The notes under the pieces: generated by a model
What the model was told of the DNA's origin: nothing
The model's database searches: none
Seen by the model: only the letters and a program-made list of their open reading frames with translations
Part shown: positions 1 to 27,830 of the stretch, piece after piece
Position numbering within the stretch: position 1 is the first letter of the stretch
Layout of the letters: the number at the start of each line of letters is the position of its first letter
Origin: Struthio camelus
Taxonomy: Eukaryota; Chordata; Aves; Struthioniformes; Struthionidae
Length of the DNA stretch: 64,000 nucleotides
Assembly: GCF_040807025.1 (NCBI RefSeq)
Contig: NC_090942.1
Location: forward strand, 77,667,987 to 77,731,986
Reading direction: 5' to 3'
Made by a program: the position numbers and the translations under genes

Positions 1-3000
1 CTTTAAACCTCTGTAAGCAGAGGCACGCAGCGCTTGAGCCATATCACAGGTAGAACTATTATTCCAGCCCTTGCCTATCTTTTGGACGTATTTGTTTTAG
101 ACGGAGGAGCATTTCTTTCAAGTGGAGCGCCCCCCCCCCCGGCAGCAATCGCGGTACGCTTATTTTGCCCCTTCGGCCTGCACCTTCTCTTCTCCTCCAC
201 GAATTTAAAACTTCCCCTCGCCTCTGCCCTTCTCTTTGCCCCCCTGCCTGCAGGCTGGTTTTGAGGACAGCCCGAGCTCAGCATCACCGTGCAGGGCCGC
301 AAAACAGCCTGGGGAGGTCTTTCCTCTTGAGCGCGTTTCTCAGGCAAGGCGGCATATAATCAGCAGAGACGCCAAGTCCTCCTGTGCTCTTTCATTGAGC
401 ATGTCACTCATTAACTTTAAGCAGTTTTAAGTTCACTGGGAGAGACGTTTAGGTTAGCCCAGCAGGACCGCGAGACCGTATCACAGGGGTGAATTTTACC
501 TTCTGAAGAAATGTCCTTAACTTGATTTGAATTATTTCCAGTCAATGTTACTGTGAAATTTGGTCAGGTCAGTAACTTTTTAAAGCTTTCACATGATTTC
601 CCACCCTCCCCTTTTCTCCTTCTCTTAAAAACGCTGTGTTGAAGGCTAAAATTTAATGTTTAAGAGGAGGAATCTTGACATTTCTTCTCTCATTTCTGAT
701 TACAAATGCATTTTATTTTTCTATGCAGTCTCTCTCGTTAAAAATGAGAGCCAGGTCTGCATAAGCCAGCTCTCTTTGCAGAAGATTACAAATGATATAT
801 TTACACATAAGTACAGTTCTTTCTGCATAGACACGAACGCTTCCGTTTTGCCTAGAGCATTGTCAAAGCTGGAAATCCTCCCTGCCAAAACACTTAAGAC
901 TGCCTTCAGCCTCAGCTTCGAAACACTCATTCACCTATATTGTATGGTCAAATAACACTCAAACTTGCCCAAAGATTTAAGAAACAGAACTGGGATTCAG
1001 TGTAAATCATAACTCTGAGTTCATGGTGTGACGAAACGGACAGAGGCTGAACCTGCCACTGGAACTGACAAACTGACAAAAACTGGGGAACTGACAAAAA
1101 AGAACCTTATTCTGCACAGAATTGACTGATTACCACTTTGTGCCCCAAAATCACTTTGCTGTGTATAAAACCAGTGTCAATCAGACATACATGCTATCAC
1201 CTGTGAAAATCAGGTCTCACATTCTTATTTCATAGCGATATCAGAACGGGGCCAATGACTGTAAAGAAGTTTACAAGAGCTGTATATTCAGGCCCTGAGT
1301 TTGCTTGCCAAAACGATCAGACTGTCTTTCAAAAGTGAGGAAAACAATTCTATATTCTTCTTGCTAATCAACTATTCCCAGGCATGGACTTTGCCAAGGC
1401 TCCGTACTACTTGCACCTTTTTTTCCCCCCCCATATATCTAGGTACAGTAAGCACAGCCCTCATGTCACAGCGCAAAGGCAAGGAGTAGTTCCAGGGCAG
1501 TCCTCTCCACCTGCAACTCACGCTGGCTCTATACCCCAAGGGAATGGAGGCTGGGCAGAAACTAACAGCTTACACGACAGTGCTGTACTAACAACTGGCT
1601 TAGGCTTTTAACACAATTTAGAAATAACAACTGTGTAATCCAACTTTTCCCTTAAACATCTTTATAATTTCTGTAAAATTAAAACTGAAAAGACAAAAAA
1701 GCAAAGGCAGCATTATTAATAGGAAAAAAAACCACCAAAAGACAATTTATATGAAGATTTTAATTTAGTATTCGAAGGCTCCTTGAGGCACCACTTTAGG
1801 GAATACTATTTTTAAGCAGCTGAACATTTTCTTCTGGTTGCAAGATGTTTCCTAGGTTGTTTACATTTAGAATGAAAAATGGCTTAGACATCTTTGGAGA
1901 TAAAGATGATAAAAACAACAATCAGAATAAAAAATACAATTTTAATTGTACAGTTTTCATCCCTTTTTCACGTGTATCATTTGAAACATTTAAGAAACAA
2001 CATTATTAAAGTTGTCTGGTCTACATTTTGGGTCAACGCTATTGATCTTCCTGTGAGTTATCTCTATACCTGAAAGCAGAATTTGTCTACATTGGGGTTG
2101 ATGCACATACTGTTGCTTAATTTGACTTCATCAGAATCACGTACAGTAATAAAGTTAAATGCAAGTGTAAATATATGAAGACTTGAGGCCACATGCACTA
2201 TACACATACATATATACACTCAAAAAATTGCTTGCAGTAATATACCTCAGTGGTTAATAAAGCACTATTTTTTTCAATTTATAAAATGTAAATTCTCTTT
2301 ATGCATATTCAAACACTAAGTTTGGATATAATTAGTGGTCTAATTATATCTACCACTAGTCATGCATCCTCCCAGCATGATGACACTATTATAATGCCAT
2401 GAATAATTTACACATATAGTGAATCATACTTCAACATGGTATTAATCATCTTGAATTTAGCAATTTGAGATTTTTTTCTAAATATTACAATTCAGTTGTT
2501 CTCTGAACATTTTCAATTATATTCAAAATGTGACAACCTAGGAAAGATTACTTCAGTTGTTTTTCTTAGGAGAAAGGCTAATAGTTTATGCAGCCTGCCT
2601 GATGGACATTTAATTCAGACTGTTAGAGACAGGACAGGAAGTTTCTGAAAAAAAAATTCTCTCTCATTTTAGATAAGTATCCCACGGTTATTTTTGTTTT
2701 TAACACAATCTATTTTTAAATACGTTTCTTGTGTCTTCAGCTGTCCTCAGAAATTGCATGTGTCCTTTTAAGTACCAATATTTTCTCTGTAGAGAAATTC
2801 TGCCTCTTGGCTTCACTTATTGCAAGTTTCATTGGTATTTCTTGAGTCTTGCTGCAATAATGTTTTAGCATTCTTTTCAGAATCTTTATATCTAGCTGAG
2901 AAAGCCTATATGATACATATTTTTTTTACAGGTTTAAACCTAAATTTAAATCCTGATGGATTTTTTAATTGTGAATGTAATCCCTTTAGTGATTATATAA

Positions 3001-6000
3001 GCCAACCAATAACATGAACTTTCAAGATACTAAATTTAACTCCACTTGAATCAATTAATTTTACCACTTAACTGGCCAACTTTCATTGGGAAAGAACTTT
3101 TCTTACATAAGACTTACATATTCCTCTGAAAGTCTTTGTCATATTGTCAAGTTTTTCTGAAGTCCTACATATTTGTATGAAATATTCTTTTTCATCTCTT
3201 TTTCTCATTAATGTTTTTAATTAGTTTCATACTGTCCTACTTTTTCTGTTTTACAACAGATTTCTATGGTTATCCCGGATGTGAATGATATGCTTTTAAT
3301 AAGTACAAAATCTGAGAATAATTAAGGCATAGAAGACTCACTGTTAATAGTACAGATACACCTATGCCATCATAGCAATTGGAAAAGTCCTATGCATTGC
3401 TTCAAGTGTGGAGAGTTTCTTTAAGCTTGCCTAAGCTTTGATGGCAATGTATTAAAAAAAAAAGATGAGAAAAAAATCCTGTCTAACATATAAACAACTT
3501 CCTCCTATTGAGTAGAAACCATCAATCTTTCCATTATATTCATCTATGTTCCTATTTCGTCTTAATAAGCAAAGTTTTAACAAAATTATGGCCAAGGCCA
3601 GCTTTTCTCAACTATACACTTTCGTTTTCTGCAAAGATTACAAAGTTTGCAAAAAGGTTTTTTTTTTTTTTTTTAAGGAAACCCTATAGGATTGCAGCAC
3701 AACTAGCTCTGGACACCAGTTTTGTATTTTGAAACCTAAGCACCACATGGCATGGAGTTCTTCCCACTGTACTGAAGGCTTGAGTGAGCTATTTTAATAA
3801 AGCAGGCACAAAATGTAAGTTACATTCTGATTAGGCTTCTACCTATGTAAACTGAGCAGTAACTACTTCAGGAACAGAACTAGTTTATGATGACAGAGTA
3901 AAGCCCTTTCTTGCCCATAGATAAGTGAGCTGTTCCTGGCATGTTCTCCTGCTGAAGCGCAGCGCTGTACCTCTTCTGTGAAATGCCTATTGTTTTGCTA
4001 AGTCTATAGCAGGAAGTGAATCAGGAGACAGGGGGACATTTTAGGCAGAAGTTCTATTGTAAAGCCAACAGCAACAAAGTAGCTTTAGGGATAATACTGT
4101 TTCCTTTATTCTAATTAAGTTCCTCCAGCCATATAAAGAAGCTATTCTGTGGGAATCTTATTAATTCCATGTCAGAGAACTAATAGAGAGAAAGGTTAGT
4201 GCCCAGGAAGCAAGCCTGAGTACTCAACTAATAGCAATAAGCTGCTTCTGCGTCGATGTCGTTACACAATTACTGTGGCTTTTCAGTGCTTGTCTGTTTA
4301 ATTCTTCGTTCAATGCTGTCGTTATGCCAGTGATCATTTGAGCATATGAAGAGCAGCGTTTTAGGTCTGAGAAACATATTATGTTAGATCCGCCTGGTAA
4401 GTTATTATACTAGCTGAAGTCAGAACTTTCGAGGACTGTTATTTCTCATTTATTTTGCTCCCCTGAAACTCAAAACAGTTTCTTTACCCTACAGTCAGAT
4501 ACGCTTGGAGCTTGATTGGCTTAGGTCCAAGGTTAGTTACTCAGAACTAGGAGCCTGTCTGCATGGAGTCACTCAAATTTAAGCCCATTTAAGCCTTCTC
4601 AATCAGAGGTAAAACAGCCTTTGATCTTTTGGAGAATTAGGCTTCAGCAAAAAAAGATCACCTAACCTTTGAATGAGAGCATCCACGTAAGGTGTAACAT
4701 CTTTTATTGTACACATTAACATCACAGGCTTAGTTAATTCCCCTTTACCACTTATAGCAGACATATGCCCTAACTGGCTTCCACATCTCACTAATCACCT
4801 TAGTTCCAGCTGATAGCAGAGTAAGCCCACGCTTTTATCAGTTTATAAAATCACTTCATAGCATTAGTTCTGTCTTACTACAGTAGTAGATTTAGTTAAG
4901 CAGCCGCAAAAGTGAAAAGTCTGAGACTTTATTCCTGAGCGTGCAATAAAGTTTTTCTTTCCAGCCCCTCCTCCACCTCCTCACCAGATCTTCACCTTTA
5001 CCTTTCACGACATGTACAAACAACCATATGACAGCACAATATTCATGTATCACCCTCCTCCCTCCCTCCTACCCACTCTCCCCCAGAACTGTTAGCTATG
5101 ACTGCTTTTGTTTCCTTCTTATCCCCCTGGTTCTGAGCTTTCAGACAAGCTGTTTCATGCACAGAAAGGTTCAGACTCATTCTGGTTACCACAGACTGTG
5201 ACCCTGTTCTTATTCAAATTCCTTCAAAGAAGCATCGTATTTTCAATAGGTCGAACATAGAAAAATAGACATTATGTAACAATGGAGGTTCCTGATCTTG
5301 ATTTTCTTAAGAAAATTTTACCTATCTATGTGATAGATAGGGCCCCATGCCCTTCATAGAAGAGAAGGGCATTCTGCTTGCTTTCAGTTTGCTTTTTGTT
5401 ACTGATAATCAGAAAGGCAATCTTAATCATCTAGAATGTCATGCTATTTCAGTTTTGTCCCATAAAGCCTCCGTTGTCTATCTTGTTTCTTCACATGTTA
5501 GAAGTGAAAATATAGTTGGGTCTTCAAACTTCAACCTCTGCAAAAAGCCTGTTAGAAAAGGAAGTGAGGAGAAAGCAGTCTGATACATCTAATCACTAGC
5601 CCATTGTTTTCAAAAAGAAAGGGGAGGGTGATGAGGAAGAGAGGGGTCACTGTATCTGCAGCCTATTTTGGCTATTTCTTGCTCTTTAAAGAGCACTGCA
5701 TTATTGAATTCGTGCTCAGGCCAGCAAGAAAAATTACTAATGATACATTGGTTAGAGATATAAATGTGAATGTAGCATTTTGCAGTTAAAATCCAAGTTC
5801 TAGCTTTGAGATTAAGAGTACTTAGCCAAAATTTCCTGTCAGAGTTTTTTTTTTTAATTTGCAATTACTAATAACTTTATGTTTAGATATTGAAGTAGTC
5901 ATGGTAATTTATTAGATTTTTTTTCACAAAGATATTTAATCTTCAAGTAAAATGTTTGAAATATGCTTTCCAGTACTACAGTGGCCAGAGAGAAGGATTA

Positions 6001-8819
6001 GTCTGTTCCAAACCAATAGCTCTGCAGCAAAAATATCTTCCATATCAAATATTGCTCTGCAAATATTACATGTGAACAAAATATACCTGCTGCATACTGA
6101 GAGACAAATCCTTGTTTTTTGAAAGCAATAGTAAGACTTTCACTGACTTTAACATCAGCTTTTTACAAGTCAGGACTGGAAGAGATGCATTATACTGATT
6201 TATAAAACTGCAAGCTCTGAGCTGACCCTTTCCAAACCATTAGAAACCCCAAACAATTAGACTATTCAATATAAGTAATACTATAAGTAATACCACTCCT
6301 ATTCTGCATGTCTTGTGAGTCTGTGTTCTGGGCGCCTGACTGCCCTACATGAAAAGACACTATTGCCAACAGAGAGAAATACCTATAAACAACTGTTTGC
6401 AAGAACAGGATTATTTATTTTGACAGTACCATCAATTCTGGTTAAATGTGGAACTACAGCTAAAAGGTATCTACTGGAGTTATTCTCCCAAGCCATCTAC
6501 AGCAATACATCCTAATAACCCAGGTCTGGTTTCACTTTCACATCAAGCCTCCCTATCAGGCACGATCAATAAGGTCACTGCAGCTGCTTTAGTATGGTAC
6601 AACTTCCATATACTCCAAAAGTTACAGTGCAAAGCGCAGAATCTGCATTTCTCAATATATATCTTCCTTATAAAGGCCCACCACTGTAGGCTGCACAAAG
6701 AGAGAAAAAGAGAAAGGGAAGGAGCGATCATTCTGTTGTAGCCTTTTTAGTGCTTTTACGACATAACAAGACCTAAATAACATCTTTTGTTCATACTACT
6801 TGAGAAACGAATTAGAAGCAGTGGAAATAAAACAAAGCAAGAGAAGGCTCCACTTTCCTTCTATCAGAACATCCTCACTGTGTTAGCTATCTGTAGAAAA
6901 TATAACCATACTACAAAATACTATTTATTACAGCCTAATATTTCCTAAGGCTATCATGTTGTTACATACTAGTAAGGGGCAGTCAGAGGTAAAGCTGGAA
7001 ACATCCGTGTGCTAAACATCACATAATTAAAACAACATCCAATATTGGACAACACATCTACTTAAAGACTAGCTTATCTGCCACGGTCCAAAATACAAGC
7101 AAAGCTCACAGTAAGGAATTAAAAAAAAGAGTAAAACCCCCCAACTCAATAGCTATGAGACCTAGAATTTAGACGAGCTTTACATGGTAAGATGAGCTTT
7201 GTGGTAAATTTTTCTTTTCTTAACCTTACTTCAAAAATGCTATTACAGAGGCCAGTAAGAAGACCAGAGAATCAGCTGGATTTTGGGTTTTATTTAAACA
7301 GACCATACAGGATAATCAAAATGAGAATTGCACTTTCAGTGACTCGTTCATTCTACATACTTCATTCCTCCTTGCAAGGATGAATCCCAGATCATGTCTG
7401 AGGTTATCGGGCAGCTCCAAATCATACCTGTCCCAACTCACCCCACCCCAATCTGCTATCATCAGATTGGATCCAGATTGAGTGTCATAAGCACTGCCCC
7501 AAAGAGAGCGGTTTGCAAGCAGCTGCCTTCCTTTCTAGGAGGGCCTTCAAAAGCAGGAAAGGGACTGGCATTTTCTGTGGGTACAGGTGGTCTGCTCTGC
7601 ACACTCAAGAAACTCAAAACTTTTGGAATAGGTAAGTTTACTTTGCATGCACTTACATGGCCTGCCTTATAGGAAAGCAAAGTACTCTGCCCGCTATGGC
7701 AGGCGGAGATTGAGTACCACTGCATTAGTGGCATCCAAGATAAAGTTTATTATGGTTACATGAGTATTTATGATTTTTTAAAACCTCCCTCACTTTCTCT
7801 CAACAATTCTCCCCCATCCAAAAAGAAGGGGGGGGAGTGGGGAGGAAGGTCCGAGCTGCACATTACAGCATTTATAAATAACTGCCTAACAACTGGTGGA
7901 ACCACAAGTGAAAGCAACAGCCAATCAGAGACCCAATGAGTTTATTTATATACTACACTGTTAGAAGACCGAATTACCTATTTTTAATTTTTGCTCTATA
8001 CATTTTGTAGCTGAACATCACAACCTTTGACATCAGAGCTACCAGAGGTAGCTTACCAGATGCAGCAATATTTTTGTTACAGTACATACAAAATTTAAAA
8101 ATATATACAGACATATTGTACTTATTTATATACATGCATAGACACATGAAGAGATTCTGGTGCAAGTAAGGATTTTTAATCAGCTACAAGCAATGAGATT
8201 TATTACAGTATGTAGTTGTTCTGTCTGGTTTTCTACAGGGATGTGTACTATCTCGGAATAAAAATGAATAGCTGGTAAAATAATGCATCAATATACCATG
8301 TGAGACATTCCCTCAAATCATGAAACTTTCTGCCTCTAAAAATTCAGCAGCTCAAAACATTTAAAGAAAAAAAGGTCCTCAGCATATAAAGATTTGCTTT
8401 CTAACGTCTTCGTACCGGTTATAAATCATTAGCTGCATTAACCGACCACAGCCTCAACTCTATGTACAGCTATTTTTGTTAGTTACTCATTTCTTACCGG
8501 TAAGAAACTGAAACCCTTGTGACAATACACTGTTATAACGCTCATCACTGCCACCCTTTTACAGAATACACATTTACTAAAAGGATTAGAGAGAGGCTCT
8601 TCTAGAAAATAAATTATATCCAGAACAGCAAGAAGTTTCTTTTAGAATGCCTATTTTGAGTTGTCAAGTTTAAAGAAAGCTCTTAATCATTACTGAAAGA
8701 GTGTTAGTTTCTCCAAAGTGTGAAGAGTTATGCTTCTAAAAGTTTAATAGAATTCATTGCTTTCAGAGAACTAGTATAACCACATGCAACATGAGATTAG
8801 GTCTACATTATATATAGTA

Positions 8820-8877
<58 letters not shown>

Positions 8878-8958
8878 CTGGCAATTCAGTGCATCTCCAG
8901 TACAATTCCTGGTTTCAGAAGCTTTGTTTCATGTCTTTCAATGGCTGTATTGTCCCCT
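1..8958. other. Non-coding region downstream of TTLL1
   Basis: AT-rich sequence with no convincing coding exon on either strand; open frames are all below 100 codons and resemble no family I know. In human the next gene on this side of TTLL1 is PACSIN2. Bases 1-350 are somewhat richer in GC and CpG and could be the edge of a promoter, but no exon can be identified. Visible details are a T-run near 3,657-3,674, a perfect 11-bp hairpin at 2,325-2,350 and a TG/TA microsatellite at 8,820-8,871. TTLL1 transcripts may extend into the right end of this region. Confidence 0.6.
8820..8871. repeat. Compound (TG)n(TA)n microsatellite
   Basis: About eleven TG units run directly into about eleven TA units. 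It lies about 230 bp past the TTLL1 stop codon, in the 3' UTR or just beyond the gene end. Such arrays are usually length-polymorphic. Confidence 0.95.
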
Positions 8959-8964
8959 TTTAAT
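8959..8964 (-). terminator. Candidate TTLL1 polyadenylation signal (ATTAAA)
   Basis: On the minus strand this reads ATTAAA, the commonest variant of the poly(A) hexamer, 132 bp past the TTLL1 stop. No AATAAA lies between the stop and this site. Further minus-strand hexamers near 8.2, 7.94 and 7.75 kb would give longer 3' UTRs. Transcript data would decide. Confidence 0.35.
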
Positions 8965-9095
8965 AATTCTCACATGTAACATAGTAAAATAAAGGTGTCT
9001 GTTCAAGAATTATATTTTAGTTCATTGTGTCTTCCTACCAACAGTGCAGCTCTGAATTTCAACAAGAGTTATTCTTTTACACTGATTTTAGTTTA

Positions 9096-23008
<13,913 letters not shown>

Positions 23009-23699
23009 TTAAGTAAGATGGAAGTAAATCAATCAAAAATTGAGGAAAGCAATGTCTTAGTTTCAGACTGAAACTTACGTTTATCAGCTGGACAACTACA
23101 AACAGAAGCAATACTAGTTACAAGGATCTTTCACGCTTCATCTTGCACAGTTGCAAGGATCCTTTCAGCTAATCCACCTTTTATGAGTGCACACACAGCT
23201 TGAGCCTCTCCTTAATGTACACTAATGACAGACATCAGTATCATACACTTACTGGGTGGTAACGTTTCCAGAACAAAGTGTAGAGCACAGACATTTTATT
23301 GCTTCAAACCAAGACTTATATGTATACATGGTTTTGGGGTCTGTTTTGAAGTTGGAGAGTTCTTACAGATATCTCCACTCAGTGGCTGTAGACACAAAAA
23401 GTACATTTCCAAAAGAAATCCTTTACACACCCTATCAAGAATCACAATTTGCTAAATTACACAGAAAAGAATCAAAACAATGTTACCATCTTTTTGTTGT
23501 CTTTTCTGTATTTCATGCGATCATGATTCTGCTGCTTGCTCTAGCTGCAGGGAGGACACACTGATGTTATTACACCCTTGATAGCAGGATATCCCAAGCC
23601 TAAGGTTGTTAAAACAGTCCTTACAAACTGCATTTCAGTTCTTGACTCCCAGATGTCACTACCTTAGATCTCTTACTTGTCAGCCTTTTACTTCTGTTA

Positions 23700-23945
23700 G
23701 GATCATAGGCTCACTCAGGTCGGAAGGGACCTCAGGAGGTCTCTAGTCCAGCCTCCTGCTCAAAGCAGGGTCAGCTGTGAGGTCAGATCAGGCTGCTCAG
23801 GGCTTTATCCAGCTGCACTTTGAAAACCTCCGAGGATGGAGATAGCACAGCTTCTCTGGGCATCTGCCCCACTGCTTGTCTGTCCTCACGGGGAAAAGGT
23901 TTTTCCTTATACCCAGCCTGAACCTCTCTTGTCCGTGGGAACGGA
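23700..23945 (-). mobile_element. Truncated CR1 LINE fragment (3' end)
   Basis: In TTLL1 intron 1. The plus strand reads GTCGGAAGGGACCTCAGGAG, then TCTAGTCCAGCCTCCTGCTC, AAAGCAGGGTCAGCT, GAGGATGGAGATAGCACAGC and AAAGGTTTTTCCTTATACCC. These are the hallmark blocks of the avian CR1 3' end in reverse orientation. It is heavily 5'-truncated and carries no reverse transcriptase, as is usual for CR1. The outer boundary near 23,945 is uncertain; related sequence may continue to about 24,060. Confidence 0.85.
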
Positions 23946-26900
23946 CAACCAATGCACTGACGACAGCGTGAGGACAAGCCGAGCCAAGACAAGCCAGGGA
24001 GAGGCACCCACAGTTGCTCCCTCTCTAATGGGCAGGCTGAAGCGCCTCTGACAGCGGTAGGCACTCTCTCACTCAGCACTTACCCGCTTGCGTTCTCCTT
24101 CACCAGGGCGACTCGGCGGGATCCCCTTCACACTGTGTCTCCTCGTCCAATTACATTCTGCACGCCCAGCTTTGAGAACCACTACCCTGTATCACAGATT
24201 AATGCAATTCTAGTGAAGGTGAGGGCAATGAAATAAGTTCAAACGCACTGCCACTCATGCATACGCAGCCTAGAGCTGGAAGCCTACAACACAGTTGATG
24301 TGGACAGAGCGCTGTACCACATACACGTTTACCCAGTCTGTAAATAGGTGCTGGAGCCCGAGTTCCTACAGTCTAGGCCTGATGACTTTAATACGCAGCT
24401 ATTAAGCAAGCTAACAATACACGTGTATTAATGAGCAAGTGATAAGACTGATACAGTCAAGGGCAAACAGCTATGGTAAGCAGTTTCAATACTGCTATTT
24501 AGTCTTTCGACAGCATACTCCATAAATTAGTTGTAAACTCGTCTAGTGAGTTTTCACTGCAGAAAAGTGCTGATTCAGGAGAGAATCTATGAGTTAGTTT
24601 AAAAGCTACTTGAATCAAATCCTGCTCCTCTCTTTGAGCCAGAAGCACATTCTTTGGCACTTGCTTCTCTCAAGAACAAAAACCATGTCATGCAAGGAAG
24701 TGGGAGAAAGTGGAGTTACACATGCATATAACACCATCTACTGCTCCCTCTACATGTAATTTTCAACTGAACAGTCAATTAAAACTTCAAATTGTCTTCA
24801 CTAACGTAGTAAAGTAATTAATGCAAGTAAGTCATTAATGTAATTAATACAATTTTGGCAACCAAGGTATTGGACTGGAATTCAAGAGGTCTTCAGTTTC
24901 CAGACTAGATGTAGAGACATACATCTGTTAGCAAGCCAGTACCCCTATGGTTTCTCTCTTGCTGGAAGACACAGTTTATTATATGGTGCTCACACTTTTT
25001 CCTGACTAGTTGATTGAAATCACAAAACTCCAAAGGCACAGATTTTTTTCTATTAGACTTTGATCTTGACAAGTTTTAGGCACACTTATTTTTATTCACA
25101 TTGGCAAGTCAAGTTGAAATCGACCTTTAATAGATAGATAGAGAAGATTATGCAGTCTCAGGGTCCTTTTTCTGTGCTTAAACAACACTTAGTTCTGCAA
25201 GGTCATAATCTTTCACTAGGCCTTTTAGATGCTATCAAATCAAAAATAAGTGAAATAAAGAGACTAACCTGTTTACATTGAAATGTCTATGATTCATAGT
25301 AAGTGACTCACTAGTACCACACACAATCTTGTTGTGGTTTTAAAAGTTCAGGGACAAGTCATCCTGGAATAGACTTGTCCCTCAAAAAAAAAAAAAAAAA
25401 AAAACGCATTAAGTGCTACATTAGCATTAACTAAACATACCATGCTCCACACCTCCAGGTTCCCCCTCAGATTTACCAACATCTAACCCCACCTTCATAC
25501 CTGCCTCTGTCACCTGACTCCCTAATCCTGCTCCCTACTTCCCAAGCTTGTCTCACTCCACCATCCTCAGTACACAAGCTACACCCTCCTCAGGGCTCGT
25601 ACTTCTAGAAACGCTGCATCAGACATACGTAGCTGTATGCATCTCCGTTTTTAGCTTGCAGCATGTAGCTGCAGCTTGGCAAAGATTAAGAGATATGCTG
25701 CCACTAGCAGGGCTACTTTGCCAGTGCTCCTAACGCTGCAACCTCATTTGTACTCAGGGATCCAACAGTTAATGCCATGTCTGGTTTTTTGATCAGCTGT
25801 GTCCAATGGAAGGACTCCTAGTGCTGAGAAGAGGTACTGGTGCTCTACCACCATGGGAAAGAAAAGGGTGGCTATAAACCAAAGGTGGCAGTGATGACCC
25901 TGGTGCTCAAAGGACACCTGCTGGAAGGTGAAACCTAAACCTGTCTGCACCCCTCACATGACCCAGGCACCTTTGCGTTATACCATCCCTCCCCACCTAC
26001 TAGATCAGAAAAAAAAGAAGTCATGAAATTGCAGTAAGCATTAGAAGTGCAGCTTGCCAGCCACAAACTGTGTTTGAGCTACTTCACGCCTTTGCTATAA
26101 TGAAATAACTTCTGAAAATAAAGTTAAAAGGAAACTGTCACGGCATCCTTTCTATAGAGTCTTTTATCTCACTATACGCTATATAGCCTACGGCAAGGAA
26201 TCCTGAAAGACTGTGTCTACTGATCAGCAAAACGCTTCTGTGGCAGCAGGTGGGACTGCTCCACCACTAACTCTGCTACCTTACTCCCAGAGACCGTACG
26301 GTTTGACTTTTTGACTTCAGAAGCCAGAGACAATTCCATTATGGTCACTCACAGGAAGATCATACTAAATTTAATCTAAATCAAAGCCCAAAACTGAACT
26401 GAACTTCCAACACAAATAAAAAGAAGAATTATACAAGCATCATTCTTCTCCGTTTTGGGAACTTCAGGCTTTACAGATCCCTGCTGCTACAAGAGGATTA
26501 ACAGGATAGCAATACAATAGAAGACTGAAAATCAGTCCTTGGTTTATGTAGGTAATTTAGTTATCTAGCTAACAGTTAGCTATCTAACTGACCTGTAAAT
26601 AAAATGTTGTGATTTTGCATAATTTAACTGCTCATACCCAGAGACAAGAAGTCAATGGAAAATAACACGTATTAAGTTGTACAGAAAACTTAATTATTTT
26701 CAATAATAAAACTTAGACCAATTTAATTTTCAATGGGAATCCTCTAATTCGCAAGCAAGTATTCTGAGATGATCTGATGAGATAATCCCAGCATTCAAAA
26801 TTCTGATCAGCTAAGATCCTTAGCTTTTCTAAACGTCAAGGAAGAGCCATAAAACGCAGCCTTGACAGTGCATAGGGTAGGATAAGTCAAATCCCTCTCA

Positions 26901-27726
26901 GGACACTAGACTTCCTATCCAGGAAACAACAGATTTGTAATACAGGCATAATAGACCTGACACTTATCTGAAATACTGTTATTTACTGCCTGCTGGTCCT
27001 AGCAACAGCAAATAAACTTAAGGACACCTGGCAGCAGCCTAATCATAGGGGAAGGCCTCCCACCTCATCACATGACTGGCACAAATTCATGAGGTGGTGG
27101 TGAGACCCAAAAGCACCTCAGTGGCATTTTTCTTGGGAGTTACTGCCATTACTAAAACTAGTCATGCAGATCACATATAATGTATTTATACTCCAAAATA
27201 AGTACAGTGATGGTGTCTACGCATGGATGAGGTTTCCTGATCTCACAAGTTCTATCTCCCTCTAACTGTTGAAAATGTAATTGGGGTTCATTATTAAGCT
27301 TGCTACCAGAAAATCCAGTTAAACCGACGCAAGTCGCGCCATTAGAGAAGAACAGGAGGATCTGCCAACACGATCCCCATAAGGCGAGCACGGTAGATGT
27401 CCGGTAACAAGCAGCTGAAAGGCGAAAGAGCTGTTACCTACAACTGACAGACGTGACCAGCCAAGTGGAAACAGAAGCTCCTTAGAGAATCACTAGACAC
27501 CTCAGGGAGAAAGGCACGCGGACAGGAAAGGCCGGGATGGGCACAGACACAGCAACGTGCAGCGCCACGTCGCGACAGCCGCAGGAGGGGACAGACCCGG
27601 GCAGGCCTCGCCGCCGCCTCCCCTCCCCGCCGTGTCGCGATCCTACGGGCTGTCGCGATAGCGCGGGGGAGGGGACGGGCGGGGCAGGCGGCTCGCTCTC
27701 ACCTGCCGGCGGCGAGGGGCCGCCCC

Positions 27727-27783
27727 TCACGCTCCGCGGGCGCCAGCAGCAGCAGCAGCGCCGCCGCCTGCCCTCGGCCCCAT
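27727..27783 (-). CDS. Possible upstream ORF in TTLL1 5' UTR (18 aa)
   Basis: ATG GGG CCG AGG followed by Gly and Ala codons including five consecutive GCT codons, ending GCG TGA before the exon 1 donor. The ATG has G at +4 and lies directly after the GGC repeat. It would be translated before the TTLL1 start and could damp expression. It depends on the transcription start being upstream of 27783. Confidence 0.3.
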   Translation of the reverse strand: MGPRAGGGAAAAAGARGA

Positions 27784-27784
27784 G

Positions 27785-27785
<1 letters not shown>

Positions 27786-27829
<44 letters not shown>

Positions 27830-27830
27830 C
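27786..27830. repeat. (CCG)14 trinucleotide repeat in TTLL1 5' UTR
   Basis: Fourteen uninterrupted CCG units plus two bases; on the TTLL1 sense strand it is a GGC/CGG run. It probably lies in the first exon or core promoter. Such CGG-type runs form stable RNA structures and vary in length. Confidence 0.9.

Noticed and set aside
1-350. PACSIN2 promoter or exon at the left edge
   Set aside because: Synteny suggests it may be near and the region is slightly CpG-rich, but no coding exon or clear splice site could be tied to it.
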